DNA of 64,000 nucleotides from Dermacentor variabilis (GCF_050947875.1 NC_134574.1:104988969-105052968), one strand, 5' to 3'. Counted from the first letter of the stretch, positions 45,783 to 57,493 are shown. A program made the numbers and translations. The notes: a model not told the origin generated them from the letters alone.

Positions 45783-47632
45783 GCGGGTACTATCGTAGTA
45801 CCAGCAGGGGCGTTCCTCAAGGCGGTGCTCTCAGCCCGACGCTATTCAACCTCGCTCTTATTGGGCTTGCTGAACACTTGCCAACTACCACCAAAATTTC
45901 AATATACGCAGATGACATCTGTGTCTGGACTTCGGCAGTCACGCGTCCTCAGATACGTGCACGGCTTCAAAGAGCGGCTACTTTTACAGCGAGCTACTTG
46001 TGTGAACGAGGTCTGAACATATCGCCAGAAAAATGTGCCCTAGTGGCATTTACTCGCAAACCAATGACGCCTTATGTCATCTCAATCAATGGGCGGACCA
46101 TTCTTTACGTCAGAACCCGCAGATTTCTTGGCGTAATTATCGACCGCGACCTCAGTTGGAGCCCGCACGTGGCCTACATGAAACGGCGCCTGACAGCAAC
46201 CTCCCAGTTGTTTAAATACTTGACAGGAAAGACGTGGGGGATGTCAGTAGACGCAATGCTGAGACTCTACAGAGCTCTCTTCCTCGGTTTTTTAAGGTAC
46301 AGTCTACCTGTACTGAACAACACCTGCAAGACAAATATTCGTGTTCTGCAGGCAGCACAAGCTCAAGCACTCAGAGTTTGTCTTGGTTTGCCCAGATGCA
46401 CGTCAACTGAGGCAACTATTGCGATTGCTCGGGACCATCCAATGCAAACTCACATCACGGTGGAAGCGCTGAGAACGCATATCAGACATTTTGCACGTGC
46501 CCCCTATCACCACCTTGCAACACTACCTTCAGACAGGCACCAAGCATCATTCTCTAAAGCTATCGTCAAGTACAACGACAAACTTCCCTCGGGCTTCACC
46601 GCTGCATCTAAAACCTCGATACCCCCTTGGTGCCTTGTCAGCCCCACAGTCCATCTCAGTGTACCAGGAATCGGGAAAAAGTCTGATTTGTCGTCGCCTG
46701 TGCTGAAACAACTGTCTCTGCTTCATCTGCACGAGAGGTACGCGGACAGTGAACATATTTATACAGATGGTTCCACAAACATCCAGTGTTCGTCCGGTGC
46801 TATGGTCGTCCCAGCAAGAGGTATTACCATCAGCTTTAGGACTGACCACCCAACGACATCTACATCTGCGGAACTAGCTGCTCTTCGCGCTGCACTTTGT
46901 TTCGTCAATCGGGAACCACCTCGACAATGGTCAATTTTCAGTGACTCAAAGGCAGCCCTACAATCTATGCTATCAGCTCTGCGTCGCGGGCCATTCGAAC
47001 AGCTCGTGCTCGATATTAGATGGCTCCTTCATATATCACATGAGAAAGGACATCACGTGACGTTTAAGTGGCTGCCAAGTCACTGCGGCGTCATAGGAAA
47101 TGAAGACGCCGATAAAGCCGCTCGGACAGCTCTTGAAGACACACAGGAAGAGGCCATACCACTTTCACGGTCCGACGCAGCCAGAAGCCTTCAAGTGCTT
47201 GCACGGGAGATCACGCTCTCTCTATGGTGCACACCAAGCAGCCAGACCAACCGCAGCAATCATCAACACGACCTGCCCTCATTGATGCATCTGTGTATGC
47301 CAACTGGACTCCGCCGAAGTGAGGCCACCCTGCTTTATCGCTTATGGCTAGGGGTGGCCTTCACGAAATCCTACTCGTTTCGCATTGGAATGGCCGACAA
47401 CGCTCTCTGCAATGCCTGTCTTTGCGAGGAGACGCTGGAACACATTCTGTGCGACTGTCCTGAATATAATGTTCAGAGACAGTCCATGGCGTCCGTTCTA
47501 GCGCACCTGGACAATAGACCATTGTCAGTTGCAACCATTTTCACATATCGCCGACAGAAGACATCGCAGCTGAAGGCGACGCAGGGACTACTTCGGTTTA
47601 TGAAGGATACGGGATTGGACAAGCGGCTGTGA
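45783..47632 (+). CDS. LINE ORF2 fragment: RT palm/thumb, RNase H, zinc cluster
   Basis: The open frame starts within RT at STSRGVPQGGALSPTLFN, followed by catalytic ISIYADDICVW near 45905 and RRFLGVIIDRDLSWSPH. RNase H has EHIYTDGSTN, TSAELAALRAAL, SIFSDSKAALQSM and WLPSHCGVIGNEDADKAA, all four acids present. The C-terminal zinc cluster is CNACLCEETLEHILCDC. The endonuclease and the RT fingers are missing, so the copy cannot move. The frame extends upstream to 45680 only through flanking DNA and has no genuine start. It is a different lineage from the LINE at the left edge, as the motifs differ throughout. Confidence 0.9.
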
Positions 47633-47821
47633 CAGTGATGTCGCGTACCGCGCAAGAGCGACGGACTATAACTGACGATGTGTTTGCTGTGTTATGTGCT
47701 CTCTCTCTCTCCTCCTCCCATCTTTCATCCCCCCCCCCATCCCGCTCCCATGTGTAGGGTAGCAAACCGGTTACGCTACACTGGTTAACCTCCCTGCCTT
47801 CCTTCTCCACTTTTTTCTTCC
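45783..47821 (+). mobile_element. 2.0-kb 5'-truncated LINE with 12-bp target duplication
   Basis: TTACTCACAGCA is present at 45771-45782 and again at 47822-47833. The insert begins in mid-RT, runs open to the stop at 47632 and continues through a pyrimidine-rich 3' UTR (CTCTCTCTC, GTGTAGGGTAGC, GGTTAACCTCCCTGCC) with no long poly(A). This is target-primed reverse transcription with premature stop. The intact frame and perfect target duplication indicate a recent event. Confidence 0.92.
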
Positions 47822-47833
47822 TTACTCACAGCA

Positions 47834-48057
47834 CATAACTCGAAGGACTGCTCAGCGCCGTTCAATCGGACATTAGTGCCATCGCATTCACAACTCATAA
47901 GAAGTGCTGAGATGTCCTCGCATTTTTTCTTTTTTTTCGCTTAAACTCGACGATAACTTTCTGTGGCAGCACACCCAAAGCTATGATGACGCCTCGCATG
48001 GGCGGAGCTTCTGCTCTCGCGTTACTACGCCAAGTAGTGCCGTTGTTTTGCTAGCGG
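47834..48057. other. Flank of the LINE insertion
   Basis: Continuation of the pre-insertion sequence (CATAACTCGAAGGACTGC...). No ORF. Confidence 0.4.
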
Positions 48058-48244
48058 TGTAGCGCACTACTACGTGCCACAATGGTATAAACAGAAAATA
48101 CAATGCCGACAAGCCCAGCACACTCACGGTGTACAAGCAGTGGAATTAGCGGAATCAGGCTACTGCCTGATTGAGCGGACTCGGCTGAAGATATAATTTG
48201 TGGACACCAGGCACCAGTGTCTGTCTGGTTTTTCTTCGCCCACA
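48058..48244 (+). repeat. 5' LTR of the old gypsy element
   Basis: Starts TGTAGCGCACTAC and ends TTTTTCTTCGCCCACA. Alignment by eye to the 3' LTR is good over CGGAATCAGGCT...CTGGAC-type blocks but with many substitutions, showing age. Confidence 0.82.
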
Positions 48245-48636
48245 AATCGGTGACTCCGGACTTCGTGTCCTCTCTCCCGGTTCCGGGTGCCTCAGCCGCT
48301 TCGCTGAGCCTACCACCGCAAGGCGTTCGAGCCCAGCTGTCTTCGCGGTCCGCCTCCTATCCAGTCAGTTATGTCCTCGGATTCTCCCGATCAAGTACTG
48401 CAGTCAACGCCCCTACCCCGCGAGCTCGAGGTCTTTGCTGTCAAGCTCCCTGCGTTCTGGTCGCCGGACTCGGGATTGGTTCCTTACCATCGAATCCTTG
48501 CTCCGTCGCCACCGCCTCCATTGACAGTTGACCATGTTCGACCACGTGGTTGGAGTGCTTGCACCTACTATTGCGGCGATCGTTCGCGATGTTCTACGCT
48601 CAGCGCCCGTCGACCGCACCTATCACCACCTTAAAA

Positions 48637-48775
48637 AGAATGTTTAGTGCGGGTGCTGCTATCTAAATAAATGTAAAAGGAGAATTCGTCTTTCTCGGCA
48701 ACCACTCCACCAAATTTCGCGAGGTTTGTTGCATTCAAAAGCAAAAGTTAAAATCTAGCGACTGCTGGTTTTGAA
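48637..48775. mobile_element. Fragment of the 18.7-kb TTAA element inside the old gypsy
   Basis: TTTAGTGCGGGTGCTGCTATCTAAATAAATG, then TCTCGGCAACCACT and CCAAATTTCG, parallels 18701-18840 closely. A TTAA lies at 48633-48636. The other end is missing. It sits exactly where gag stops and mid-RT begins. Confidence 0.75.
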
Positions 48776-51000
48776 TTATCTATTTATATCGTCAAGTTTT
48801 ATGAAATATCTGCGCATGCTTCGTAATGTGGCCCAGACCTTTCAGCGTTTCGTTGACATGGTAATACGTGGCTTGACGTGCTGCTTTGCCAATCTTGCGT
48901 ACATCCTCGTCTACAACACCAGTGCCGAAGTTCACAAGCTCCATATACGTCAAGCGCCTGCCGCACTCAGCAAGTTTAGTCTTGACGTTAATGGTCCGAA
49001 GAGCCAGTTCGCCGTAACGGAGTCCCGTTTCCTCGGCCACTGCGTCAACACAAGGCATTCGCCCACTCCGGGCCCGCGTCACAGCCGTCCGTGAGTTTCC
49101 TCAGCCATCCACCACCAGGCAACTGCGCGAATTCCTTGGCCCCGCCAACTATTACCGCCGCTTCATTCGTCGCTGCGCCAATATACTGCAGCCTCTACAC
49201 GACCTTCTCTCGGGCCTCAAGACACCGAATACTCCCGTGGCCTGGAACGACACAGTTGACTGTGCGTTTAGAGGCATCAAAGAAATCATTGCGGTCGCGA
49301 CGCTCCTCGTCCTTCCCAAATCCGATGCCACAACATATGTCATGGCTGACGCATCGGATACCGCTGCCGGTGCAGTCTTGCAGCACTTTATCCTTGGTGC
49401 TTGGCAGGCAATCGCCTTCTTTTCGAAGAAGATTGGGCCCCCTGAGCCCCACTGCAGCACGTTTGGCCGAGAGCTGCTCGCCATCTATTTGGCTGTGAAA
49501 CACTTTAGACAATTTCTCGAGGGACGCTCCTTCCATGTCCGTACCGACAATAAACTACTGACTTCCACCCTAACGTCTCCCAACACCTCCTAGGCGCCCC
49601 GAGAAATCGGACAGCTCGCCTGCATTTGTGAATTCACCAGCGACATTCGCCACGTCAGCGGCAAATCCAACACCTTTGCGGATGTACTTTCTCGCGCCGC
49701 CATCCATGCAACGGACCACGGCCAACCGGTCATCGACTTCACGGCTTGGGCAATCACCCAGAGTGTCGACACGTAGCTCCAACTGGTTCGCACCAGCGGC
49801 ACCTCTCCGGTTGTTGAAGAAATCTTCCTTTCTCACTGCGATGTGCCCGTCCTCTGTGATACGTCGACTGAACGTCCTCATGCTTCCGTGGCCGAGTGGC
49901 CCTTGATGCCCTCCATTCTTTGGCCCTTCCTGGCATTCGCGGAACACAGTGACTCGTCACTTTTTGTTATGTGCGGCCCAATATCAACGTAGACGTTCGT
50001 CGCTGGTCACGCGCGTGCCTCAACTGCCAACAGTGTAAAGTGCATTGCCACACTTCGACCGCCCTTGGCATATTCCCCTCCCCGCACACACACTTCAGTC
50101 ATCTGCACGTCGATATTGTTGTCCCCCTTCCTCCCTGCGAAATCCGTCGCTACCTGTTAACCTGCATTGACAAGTTCATCAGATGGCCTGAAACGATGCC
50201 GCTCTGGGACCTAATGGCAGAGTCAATAGCTCGAACACTCATCACATTCTGGTTTAGCCGCTACGGCATCCCTTCCACCATTAAGACCGACCATGGCCGC
50301 CAATTTGACTGAACATAGTTCGCCAATTTATCTCAGCTATTCGTCGTCAATCATATCAAGACTACCTCTTACCACCTCATATCCAATGGGGTCATCGAAT
50401 GTTTTCGCCACCAACTGAAATCTTTTGTCATGGTTTTGACTTCTCCATCATGGATAGAGCGGCTTGCTCTCATTATGCTTGGCATCTGCACCACTCTTCA
50501 CAGTGGCACTTCCACTAACGCCGTCGAGCTTACGTTTGACACCACTCTACGGGTCCCTGGCGAATTTTTCGGCGACTCGCCCACCCTACCTGCTGACGTT
50601 TGCGACTACGTCTACAGTCTACGCGGCGCTATGCGTACTGTCGTGGCCCCCAACAACGACATTCTTTCCGGTGTGTATACGTCAACCCTGGCCTTGAGAA
50701 CTGCATGCACGTCTCTATGCGCCACGACGCTGTGCGTTTTCCGTTACGGCCCCAGTATGATGGTCCGTTCAATGTACTTAAACGTGTCCCTAAACACTTT
50801 CTATTGCTCATCAGCGGCCGGTAAGGTACGTTCTCTGTCGACTGTCTGAAGCCAGCCTACTTAGACTCGGACGCTTTAACTGCTTCTGCTGTCACATTCC
50901 CTCCCAACCAAGCCACACCTCGCCACGTGAGTTTCGAACCACCGCCATCCGCGCTTCGCCAGGTGTTCAGCTCACGCCTTCCTCGCTAGAAGGAGGACCC

Positions 51001-51189
51001 TGTACCGCACTACAACGCGGCACAATGTTCCGGACACAAAATACGGTGTGAGGAGACGTCCAGCACGCTGATGGTGGCCGAGCAGTGCAATCGGCGGAAT
51101 CAGGCTTCCGCTTGATTGAGCGGGCTCGGCTAAAAATATCATTTCTGGACGCCAGGCGCCAGCGTCCGTCAGGTTTTTCTTCATCCACA
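51001..51189 (+). repeat. 3' LTR of the old gypsy element
   Basis: Starts TGTACCGCACTAC after a purine-rich AGAAGGAGGACCC tract and ends TTTTTCTTCATCCACA. Flanks GCGG (left of the 5' LTR) and GTGG (right of this one) may be a worn 4-bp target duplication. Confidence 0.82.
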
Positions 51190-52198
51190 GTGGTTTACAG
51201 AACCATGAAAACCAGGTATGGACACCAGCAATACAGAAAACTAAGAGCAGCAAGAAACGCAAATACTCTTCCTAAGCAAGCTTTCTATTTTTTATGAAAT
51301 AAATCTTGACCAGAACATTAATTATAATTTATACTCATTGCTTTAAGCTACCTAGATTTCCATTATTTAAATTCGCCCACTACATTCGAATTAGCAGAAA
51401 GAAAAAATGTGCTTCCCCTCCATAGCTTTGAATGCGCTGCCGCAAAATTTTATCACTGGGTGTAGTGGGAGGGAAGGAAACGCGCAATGAATCGATGACA
51501 TTCTGATGATGATTTGTCTGAAAAACCTACGCCGATCCAAGAGATAGTACACTTTGAAAATTTATGCATAATGTTAAATAACCCTTTATGGACGAACGTT
51601 ATTGCCTAAAGGCAATGCAGCAAAAAAGGTTTTAAAGCGCAGCTCTGCGTCCTGTCCTGCGGCGAGGGCCGGCGTCGTCCCTCGGCGTCTTCGTAAGCGA
51701 GCGATCGAGCACAGCGAAGCACAGCCGATGAAAGCCTGCGATAGCGAAGAGAGCGTGAGGAGGAAAGCCGACGAGGGGGTATGGCGAAAGCGTGAGAAAA
51801 GAAGCATACTGCCGCGCAAGGCAGGCTTTGCGGCGACGATGGCTATGAGATGGCGCCAGAATTGGGTGCGTCGCCTGTTCAACGATGACGCCACCGATAC
51901 CACATACGGAAACAAAGCGCTGCATGACCGGAGGTACGTCTGCTGCGGCTACTGTGAATCGTAACCACCCGATTCGTGTAGCAGCCGCGTCACACCTCAC
52001 TCCGTTTGCAACGTGCACGCGTGAAGCATTGTCCGCACCAGCCAATATATCGTGAAATGAAAACACGTATGGAGCTTAACTTGAATTTTTCAGTAGGAAG
52101 CGTCGTAATAGTCGGTGAATTTTTGTCACCCAATTGCAACTGTTGTCCATATGTTCCTTGTCGTAGCAGGCGTCTATTGTATTTGCATATTCTGAATG
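51190..52198. other. No gene recognised
   Basis: GC-rich around 51600-52030 with overlapping ORFs up to 144 codons on both strands and no domain. Looks like dispersed-repeat material, but no second copy occurs in the window. Confidence 0.35.
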
Positions 52199-52430
52199 AA
52201 CGAATTCTGGCGTTTTAGGCCCCAAAGCTATGATTTTATTATGAGGAACGGCGTAGCGGGGAACTCTGGATTAATTTTTACCAACTGGGGTTCCTCAACA
52301 TGCACCTAAATTTATGTACATGGGCGTTTTGCTATTCTGCCGCTATCGAATTGCGGCCGCCGTGGCCGGGATTTGATGCCGCGACCTCGCACTTCGCCCG
52401 TACGAAGCATGACCGGGCGGCGTCAGTCGA
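52199..52430 (-). repeat. tRNA-headed SINE, near full length
   Basis: The minus strand reads GCGAGGTCGCGGCATCAAATC (B-box region, changed from the usual GGGATCGAATCCC), CCGGCCACGGCGGCCGC, CGCCCATGTACATAAATTTAGG, GTTGAGGAACCCCAGTTGG and GCTACGCCGTTCCTCATAAT, then a tail resembling GCACGTAAAACCCC (GCCTAAAACGCCAGAATTC). The A-box at the head is weak. This is the same family as 12.97 kb and the tail at 55.05 kb. Transcription would be by RNA polymerase III. Confidence 0.82.
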
Positions 52431-52989
52431 AGGAAAGTGAATTGCAAGCAAGTGTCATTTTGGTATTGAGATCGTATAGGTATACTGCGTATAGAGGCAA
52501 AAGGTGCGAAGGTTGTGAAAGGGTAGCATTGCAAACGAAAGTAATTCGCTTGCGTAAAAAACACCCGACTCACTCCCAAAGAACACTAAGATATGAAGAA
52601 AAAATCTGATTTCCAATACTTCCCCCACTCCCACACCTTATTTCTTGCACTTTAGGAGCACAAATAGAGGGGCGACTGCGCGTTTGCAAAACAGCTTGGC
52701 CTCAGTCGACGCGATAGTATGCTACACACACACAGGTAGACACTACACAGGCTCTCAGCCAGACCATGCTAGATGGTTGCAGAATGCCTTATACTCCCAC
52801 TCAAGAAAAATACGTGGGTGCAAGGCCTGTTGTCAGTTGTTCAGAAGACAGAATTTTCGAGGTCTTGGTTTTTCAGCTCCTCGGCATTCTCTTTAGCCCG
52901 TGCTGCCGGCGCAAGCAGATAAAACACTGCAGTGTTATCAATGTTGGCAATCGCTCGTCGTGTTTCCAACAAGCGTGAGTAGCGAAAGA
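52431..52989. other. No gene recognised
   Basis: Short ORFs only. The last 100 bp grade into the tandem array. Confidence 0.4.
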
Positions 52990-53625
52990 AGGCATATGCT
53001 GCGGGGTCATAGAAAGCGTCACAAACTTTTCCCGCTAAGATTTAATACAAGCCATACTGTCACCACGGCCGAGCTGCTTTTTACTAACTGCGCCACAACG
53101 TCAGGCGCGGCGACCCATGCCCCAAAAGTAAAGAAATTATTTATAATAATGTCGGGGTTCAGAGAATGCGCTATAGCTTGCCCCAGTAAGATTGAGTGCA
53201 CGCAAACCTGACTGAGTTACACGGCCGACCTGCTTTTCGCTAACTGCGTCACAACGCCTGGCGCGGTCACTGTGCTTCAAGAGTACCCCAAGAAGTAACT
53301 AAATTAGTTACAATAATGTTGGGGGTCTGAGGAAGCGCCAAAACATGCTTCAGTAAGATTTAGTACACGCGAAACAGCGTCACACGGCCGATGTGCTTTT
53401 CGCTAACTGCGTCACAAAGTCGGGTGCGGTAAGCGCGCCCAAAAACTACCGAAATAAGGTACAATAATGTTACGACTCATAGAGTGTGTCGCAAACATCT
53501 CAGAGTACGGGTTATTAACTCAAATTATCTACGCCAGGACGGCCGAGCAGATTTTTTTTTTTTTTTTTTGCTAACTGCGTCACAAGTGGCGGTTCCGTGC
53601 CGTCAGGCGCCTAAATTCCTTGAAA
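52990..53625. repeat. Degenerate tandem array, about 157-bp unit, four copies
   Basis: The landmark CGGCCGA recurs at 53066, 53222, 53385 and 53540 (spacings 156, 163, 155), each followed by GCTTTT...CTAACTGCGTCACAA. Between landmarks each unit has an AATAATGT...AGA(G)...GTAAGATT-like segment. Units differ by substitutions and small indels. The last has a poly-T expansion. No protein coding is conserved between units. This is satellite-like or a transposon-internal repeat. Confidence 0.78.
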
Positions 53626-53872
53626 TCCGCCACAGACAGTCAAGCAATAATTCTTACCTTGCCGTAGTCGAATAGTTCAGTGGTGCCATGTCTAAGTGCA
53701 GATGGAACGCAAGAATACGCCGGGAGCACAGCAAACCGGCTACGTCCAAAAAAGACGGGTCGCCCAACAGGCAGAGTTCACATGCGCAGCCGGCCTCGCT
53801 CACTTTTGTCGTGTTTGGCGCCTGACGCATGCATCTGGCGCGTCTGGCGTGCAGTCATCCTCTTGCTAGGTC
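53626..53872. other. No gene recognised
   Basis: Spacer between the tandem array and the RTE tail. Nothing identified. Confidence 0.4.
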
Positions 53873-54361
53873 ATCATCATCATCATCATCAGCCTGGTTA
53901 CGCCCACTGCAGGGCAAAGGCCTCTCCCATGCTTCTCCAACAACCCCGGTCATGTACTAATTGTGGCCATGCCGTCCCTGCAAACTTCTTAATCTCATCC
54001 GCCCACCTAACTTTCTGCCGCCCCCTGCTACGCTTCCCTTCCCTTGGGATCCAGTCCGTAACCCTTAATGACCATCGGTTATCTTCCCTCCTCATTACAT
54101 GTCCTGCCCATGCCCATTTCTGTTTCTTGATTTCAACTAAGATGTCATTAACTCGCGTTTCTTCCCTCACCCAATCTGCTCTTTTCTTATCCCTTAACGT
54201 TACACCTATCATTCTTCTTTCCATAGCTCGTTGTGTCGTCCTCAATTTGAGTAGAACCCTCTTAGTAAGCCTCCAGGTTTCTGCCCCGTAGGTGAGTACT
54301 GGTAAGACACAGCTATTATATACTTTTCTCTTGAGGGATAATGGCAACCTGCTGTTCATGA
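53873..54361 (-). mobile_element. RTE-type LINE 3' fragment, clean frame
   Basis: The minus strand reads MNSRLPLSLKRKVYNSCVL, PVLTYGAETWRLTKR, RTTQRAMERRMIGVTLRDK, WAWAGHVMRREDNRWSLRV and RSRGRQKVRWADEIK and stops after FALQWA. A short GATGAT tail at the low-coordinate end is typical of RTE elements. There is no stop or shift. The open frame to 54392 includes a little flank. It is closely related to the copy at 34.8 kb and provides the uninverted reference for it. No target duplication was found. Confidence 0.88.
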
Positions 54362-55036
54362 GTGGTGGTAACGCAAGAAAAATAAGTCGCAACGTACAAG
54401 CTCATTTATACGGAAAGCTTTTTGGTTTTACTGGGAAAAAATATTAAGAAAAAAATAACACGTTGTCTGTAAGTTCATTTCATATTCTATTTGTCCAATG
54501 CTATCGTCAGCTAACGGGTGGTGTGAACACTAGGAGTGACGTGTTTCCTGTTGCCCAGGTTTTCATCGCGTGTCGCCTATTGTTGAATTTCTTTATGAGG
54601 ACACTTTTTAAGAGGCAGATACTGACACGTGTACTTGTTTATCTTTCTCCGGTGACCGCTTTTCACCGGCTAACAAAAGTCAAACGTTATCTCTCGCCGA
54701 AGGACGCGCCTGTATGTATCGAAAGTTTCTCGAATGTTATCGATGGCTCTATCCGTTGTCTCTTGACAGTGAACATATCATCTGATTGCATGTGCTACGT
54801 GACTTGTGAAATGCTTTCTGGAAGGCCCACGCGCACCAGCAATTACGCTGGAGCCTTTGTCGAGTCATCTGTGAAACCCGATGTGCTTGACCCGTTGATC
54901 AAATTTTCGACGATCGCCGACTTTGCGCGCGGGTATTGTGGTGCTTGAGTGTTACTGATTTTGCTGGGCACAAGTTTGCCCAACAAGTTGTAAGCTAAAT
55001 TTATAAGTTGCAGTTTCTACCTTTCTTCACCATCAC
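54362..55036. other. No gene recognised
   Basis: A 161-codon plus-strand ORF (54463-54948) has no recognised domain and no supporting context. Confidence 0.35.
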
Positions 55037-55050
55037 TACAAACTCACACT

Positions 55051-55086
55051 GGTTTTGGCACGTAAAACCCCAAATATTATTATTAT
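55051..55086 (+). repeat. 36-bp SINE-tail insertion with 14-bp target duplication
   Basis: The insert GGTTTTGGCACGTAAAACCCC followed by AAATATTATTATTA-type tail is the extreme 3' end of the SINE family seen at 52.2 kb. TACAAACTCACACT flanks it at 55037-55050 and 55087-55100. Retrotransposition evidently stopped after about 36 nt. Confidence 0.85.
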
Positions 55087-55100
55087 TACAAACTCACACT

Positions 55101-55928
55101 ATACACAGCGCCAGATAAGCCGCGTTCTCACTTCGCAGAACAATTAATCTTGCAAACGGATGGAACGATCCCTCTAATTTTCTCCAACGCAACAGTGCAG
55201 AGATCAAAAATTGTACTTAGTCATGGTGGAAGCATGATTCCCCTCGCAGCAACATAGGAAACGCCGACACCCGTTTATAGCCCACAGTTATTTTAATTCA
55301 CAGAACGCCCATGCACTACAAAGCACACTTGTCCTGGAGACTTCTCTGCACACGAAGCACGGTACAAACGCGCAAAACACTGTCAAATATACTTGCAAAC
55401 AACGACATTACCAGCTATTCTGGCGCCATTTCTGGCGCCAAAATAGCTAACGGGATGTTTACAACTGAGAAAAGACCCGCCCCTATCCGTTCCGTTCGCT
55501 TGCAATCCCTAGCTTTTGATGACTTGGGACAACTGGTGCTTTCTTTCCTGCGACGAAAATTGGTCTCGGACTATTCGGCGCGACAAAGCATTTTTTTATT
55601 CGTGTGACCTAACGTGACGTAGACTTTTCTGTTGCCGATTGTGTTGCCGACTGGAAATTTCTCGGTGCGAACAGAGCACACGAGAGCACGAGCGATTATT
55701 CTGGAATGTACTTTCATACCGGGAAAATACGCACTGAATTGACTCGTGCGATCAGATTTCTACGACCGACGATTGAGGTAGCCACTGTCACTGCGCTTTC
55801 CATGATTTCTTTTTTCGGGAATGAGCTCGGCCCAATTAGAATTTTGTGTACCGAACGGGAATTTTTTTTCGGGGGGGGGGGGGATGTATCTTGTAATTTT
55901 CTGAGCTCTGTAGAGAGTCTGAACTTCG
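55101..55928. other. No gene recognised
   Basis: Contains GGCGCCATTTCTGGCGCC near 55421 (short palindromic unit) and a G10 run near 55875. No gene. Confidence 0.4.
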
Positions 55929-55932
55929 TTAA

Positions 55933-57493
55933 AGGGAAGCTGAAGAGTCTGTCGAATTCAATAAGACGCTCATATACGGATGCGGGAACCTTATAAACCA
56001 TGTAGGTAAAATTTCGGGGTTTTTTTTTTCAATTAGGAGCGACGTAATCGTCGGTTGAAATTGCGCTGTAGCTCCGCCCCCCGTCGAATGCCGCGCGCTG
56101 CTGCTGACGATGCGAGCGGAGACCGGAAACCGCGGTGTTGTGACGTCAACACTAGCGTTCCGTTCCTTCGCAGCCTCCGCGACCGTGCTTGTTTCTGCGT
56201 GCGTGCCATCGTAATCTGCTTCGATCGACCCTGCATTCCTTTGTTGGTGCGTCTGCGCGTGTGTAGAGGGGTAGTATACGGCCATCCCTGCAATTCGGCC
56301 TGCGCAGTTGCTGTATATGGCCACAGAATGAGAGAGGACTACTTGTCACTAGCAGGCTTTCTAAACGTAGCGCGAAAAGATCGGAGCAACGAAAACAAAG
56401 ACGGCACGAGTGCGGACTGACTCATGATAACTGGTGTTGGAAGGCCTTATGAATACACGAACTCGCTCAAACCTGGATTTTGATTTACTGCGAGCTCCTT
56501 CATGTTAGCACGCTGAACGGAAGGTGCATGTTTATCTCCCGCCCTTGACGCAGGCTTCGTCGCAAAGCGCCGCGAATTTTCTATTTGCACGTGTGTTGTA
56601 AAACAGCCTGCATGCAGCTACCATAACGCAGTGCAAATGTAGAGTTTGCATGTGCTGGAAAGCCGGCGCATGCCAGGACGCTCCCCCCTTTTCTCACGCA
56701 CAGCGAGAAACCGACCGTCTCACGTAGCCGACGGAATTCGCCGCCTTTACGACTTCGGTTACGAGTAGTGTGCGGATGGCGTACAGATGAAGGTCACTAC
56801 ACGTACTGCATGAACCGGGAAGCTTTTCCCGCGTTTAAACCGTCTTTGTAGATTGCCGACAGCTTTGGACAGCGCACAAATGCCGACGATCGCATCCTCG
56901 CTTACGTTCCACGAGGAGGCATGCAGGAACACAACACTACAGTTGCTTGACCGGAAACGAGCTCACTAGATCGGCGAAAGATCGGCGAGATCACCAGATC
57001 GCTTTGCAAAAAACATACTCACCAAAGAGCATTTCCAACACGAGGAGATCCCAAGACTTCGCTTTCGTTCGAGTCGAAAGCACTGCTCGCACCAGCATCG
57101 TTTGCTTCTTCGAGAGGCCGGCTCTTCGCAATCGGCTCGTACATGTAGGGAGTAACGCCGAACTCCTCACAAAAACGCAGTCTCCCTAAATTTTTCATTA
57201 CCGTCTCAGAAAAACAGCACCAAACTACCTGGCACCGCGCCACCGCGCTTCATGTGTAGCGGCAGCGGTCGGTTCGGACGAACGCCAGTGTTGACGTCAC
57301 GAGGCGCCCGACCAATCACAGGCGGAATCGAGACGCGCGAGCAGGGCGTGTCCGCTGCTGCACTTTTCGTCAAAATAAAATATATTTGCGCTTGCTTTCG
57401 CTCAATTTCGATACGATATTCGAATTCGGAGGGTTGAAAACCATAATGTACAGATGTTCACTCATTTTTTCCGGAAAATCTTTCAGCTTCCCT
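55933..57493. mobile_element. 1.56-kb DNA transposon with TTAA target duplication
   Basis: TTAA lies at 55929-55932 and 57494-57497. The left end AGGGAAGCTGAAGAG and the reverse complement of the right end AGGGAAGCTGAAAGA match over the first 12 bases. The family differs from the 18.7-kb TTAA element. No transposase was recognised. A minus-strand exon resembling a P2X7-type ballast domain lies near the right end. piggyBac or Kolobok origin is possible from TTAA but not decided. Confidence 0.82.
57023..57198 (-). CDS. Exon with P2X7-ballast-like N-terminal motif, within the TTAA element
   Basis: From the ATG at 57198 the minus strand reads MKNLGRLRFCEEFGVTPYMY, EP, an acidic spacer (EEANDAG, SNESEV), then RVGNAL and a phase-2 exon end TTTG|GTGAGT. 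The pattern Y-M-Y/F-E-P ... acidic ... R-V-G-N-x-x-W is the start of the cysteine-rich zinc-binding domain annotated as P2X purinoceptor 7-like in many arthropod and cnidarian proteins, where W-C-x-C-G-x-C follows in the next exon. I could not find that next exon in the element. The recognition is from memory of the pattern. It could be a captured host exon or the first exon of an element-borne gene. Confidence 0.45.

Larger units (their letters stand above)
48058..51189 (+). mobile_element. Old degenerate Ty3/gypsy element with diverged LTRs
   Basis: Plus-strand order is LTR, gag fragment, RT, RNase H, integrase, LTR. Gag (48367-48630) keeps VKLPAFWSPD and, in a shifted frame, MFDHVVGVLAP. 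RT (48800-49030) keeps NVAQTFQRFVD. From 49090 on, a frame gives TRQLREFLGPANYYRRFI, MADASDTAAGAVLQ, TFGRELLAIYLAVKHFRQFL and VRTDNKLL, then a TAG at 49591. Integrase (about 49970-50880) keeps CLNCQQCK, HVDIVVPLPP, TDHGRQFD and SNGVIE. The stretch from mid-gag through protease to mid-RT is missing. Stops and shifts are frequent. The family differs from the 22.8-kb gypsy. Confidence 0.88.
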
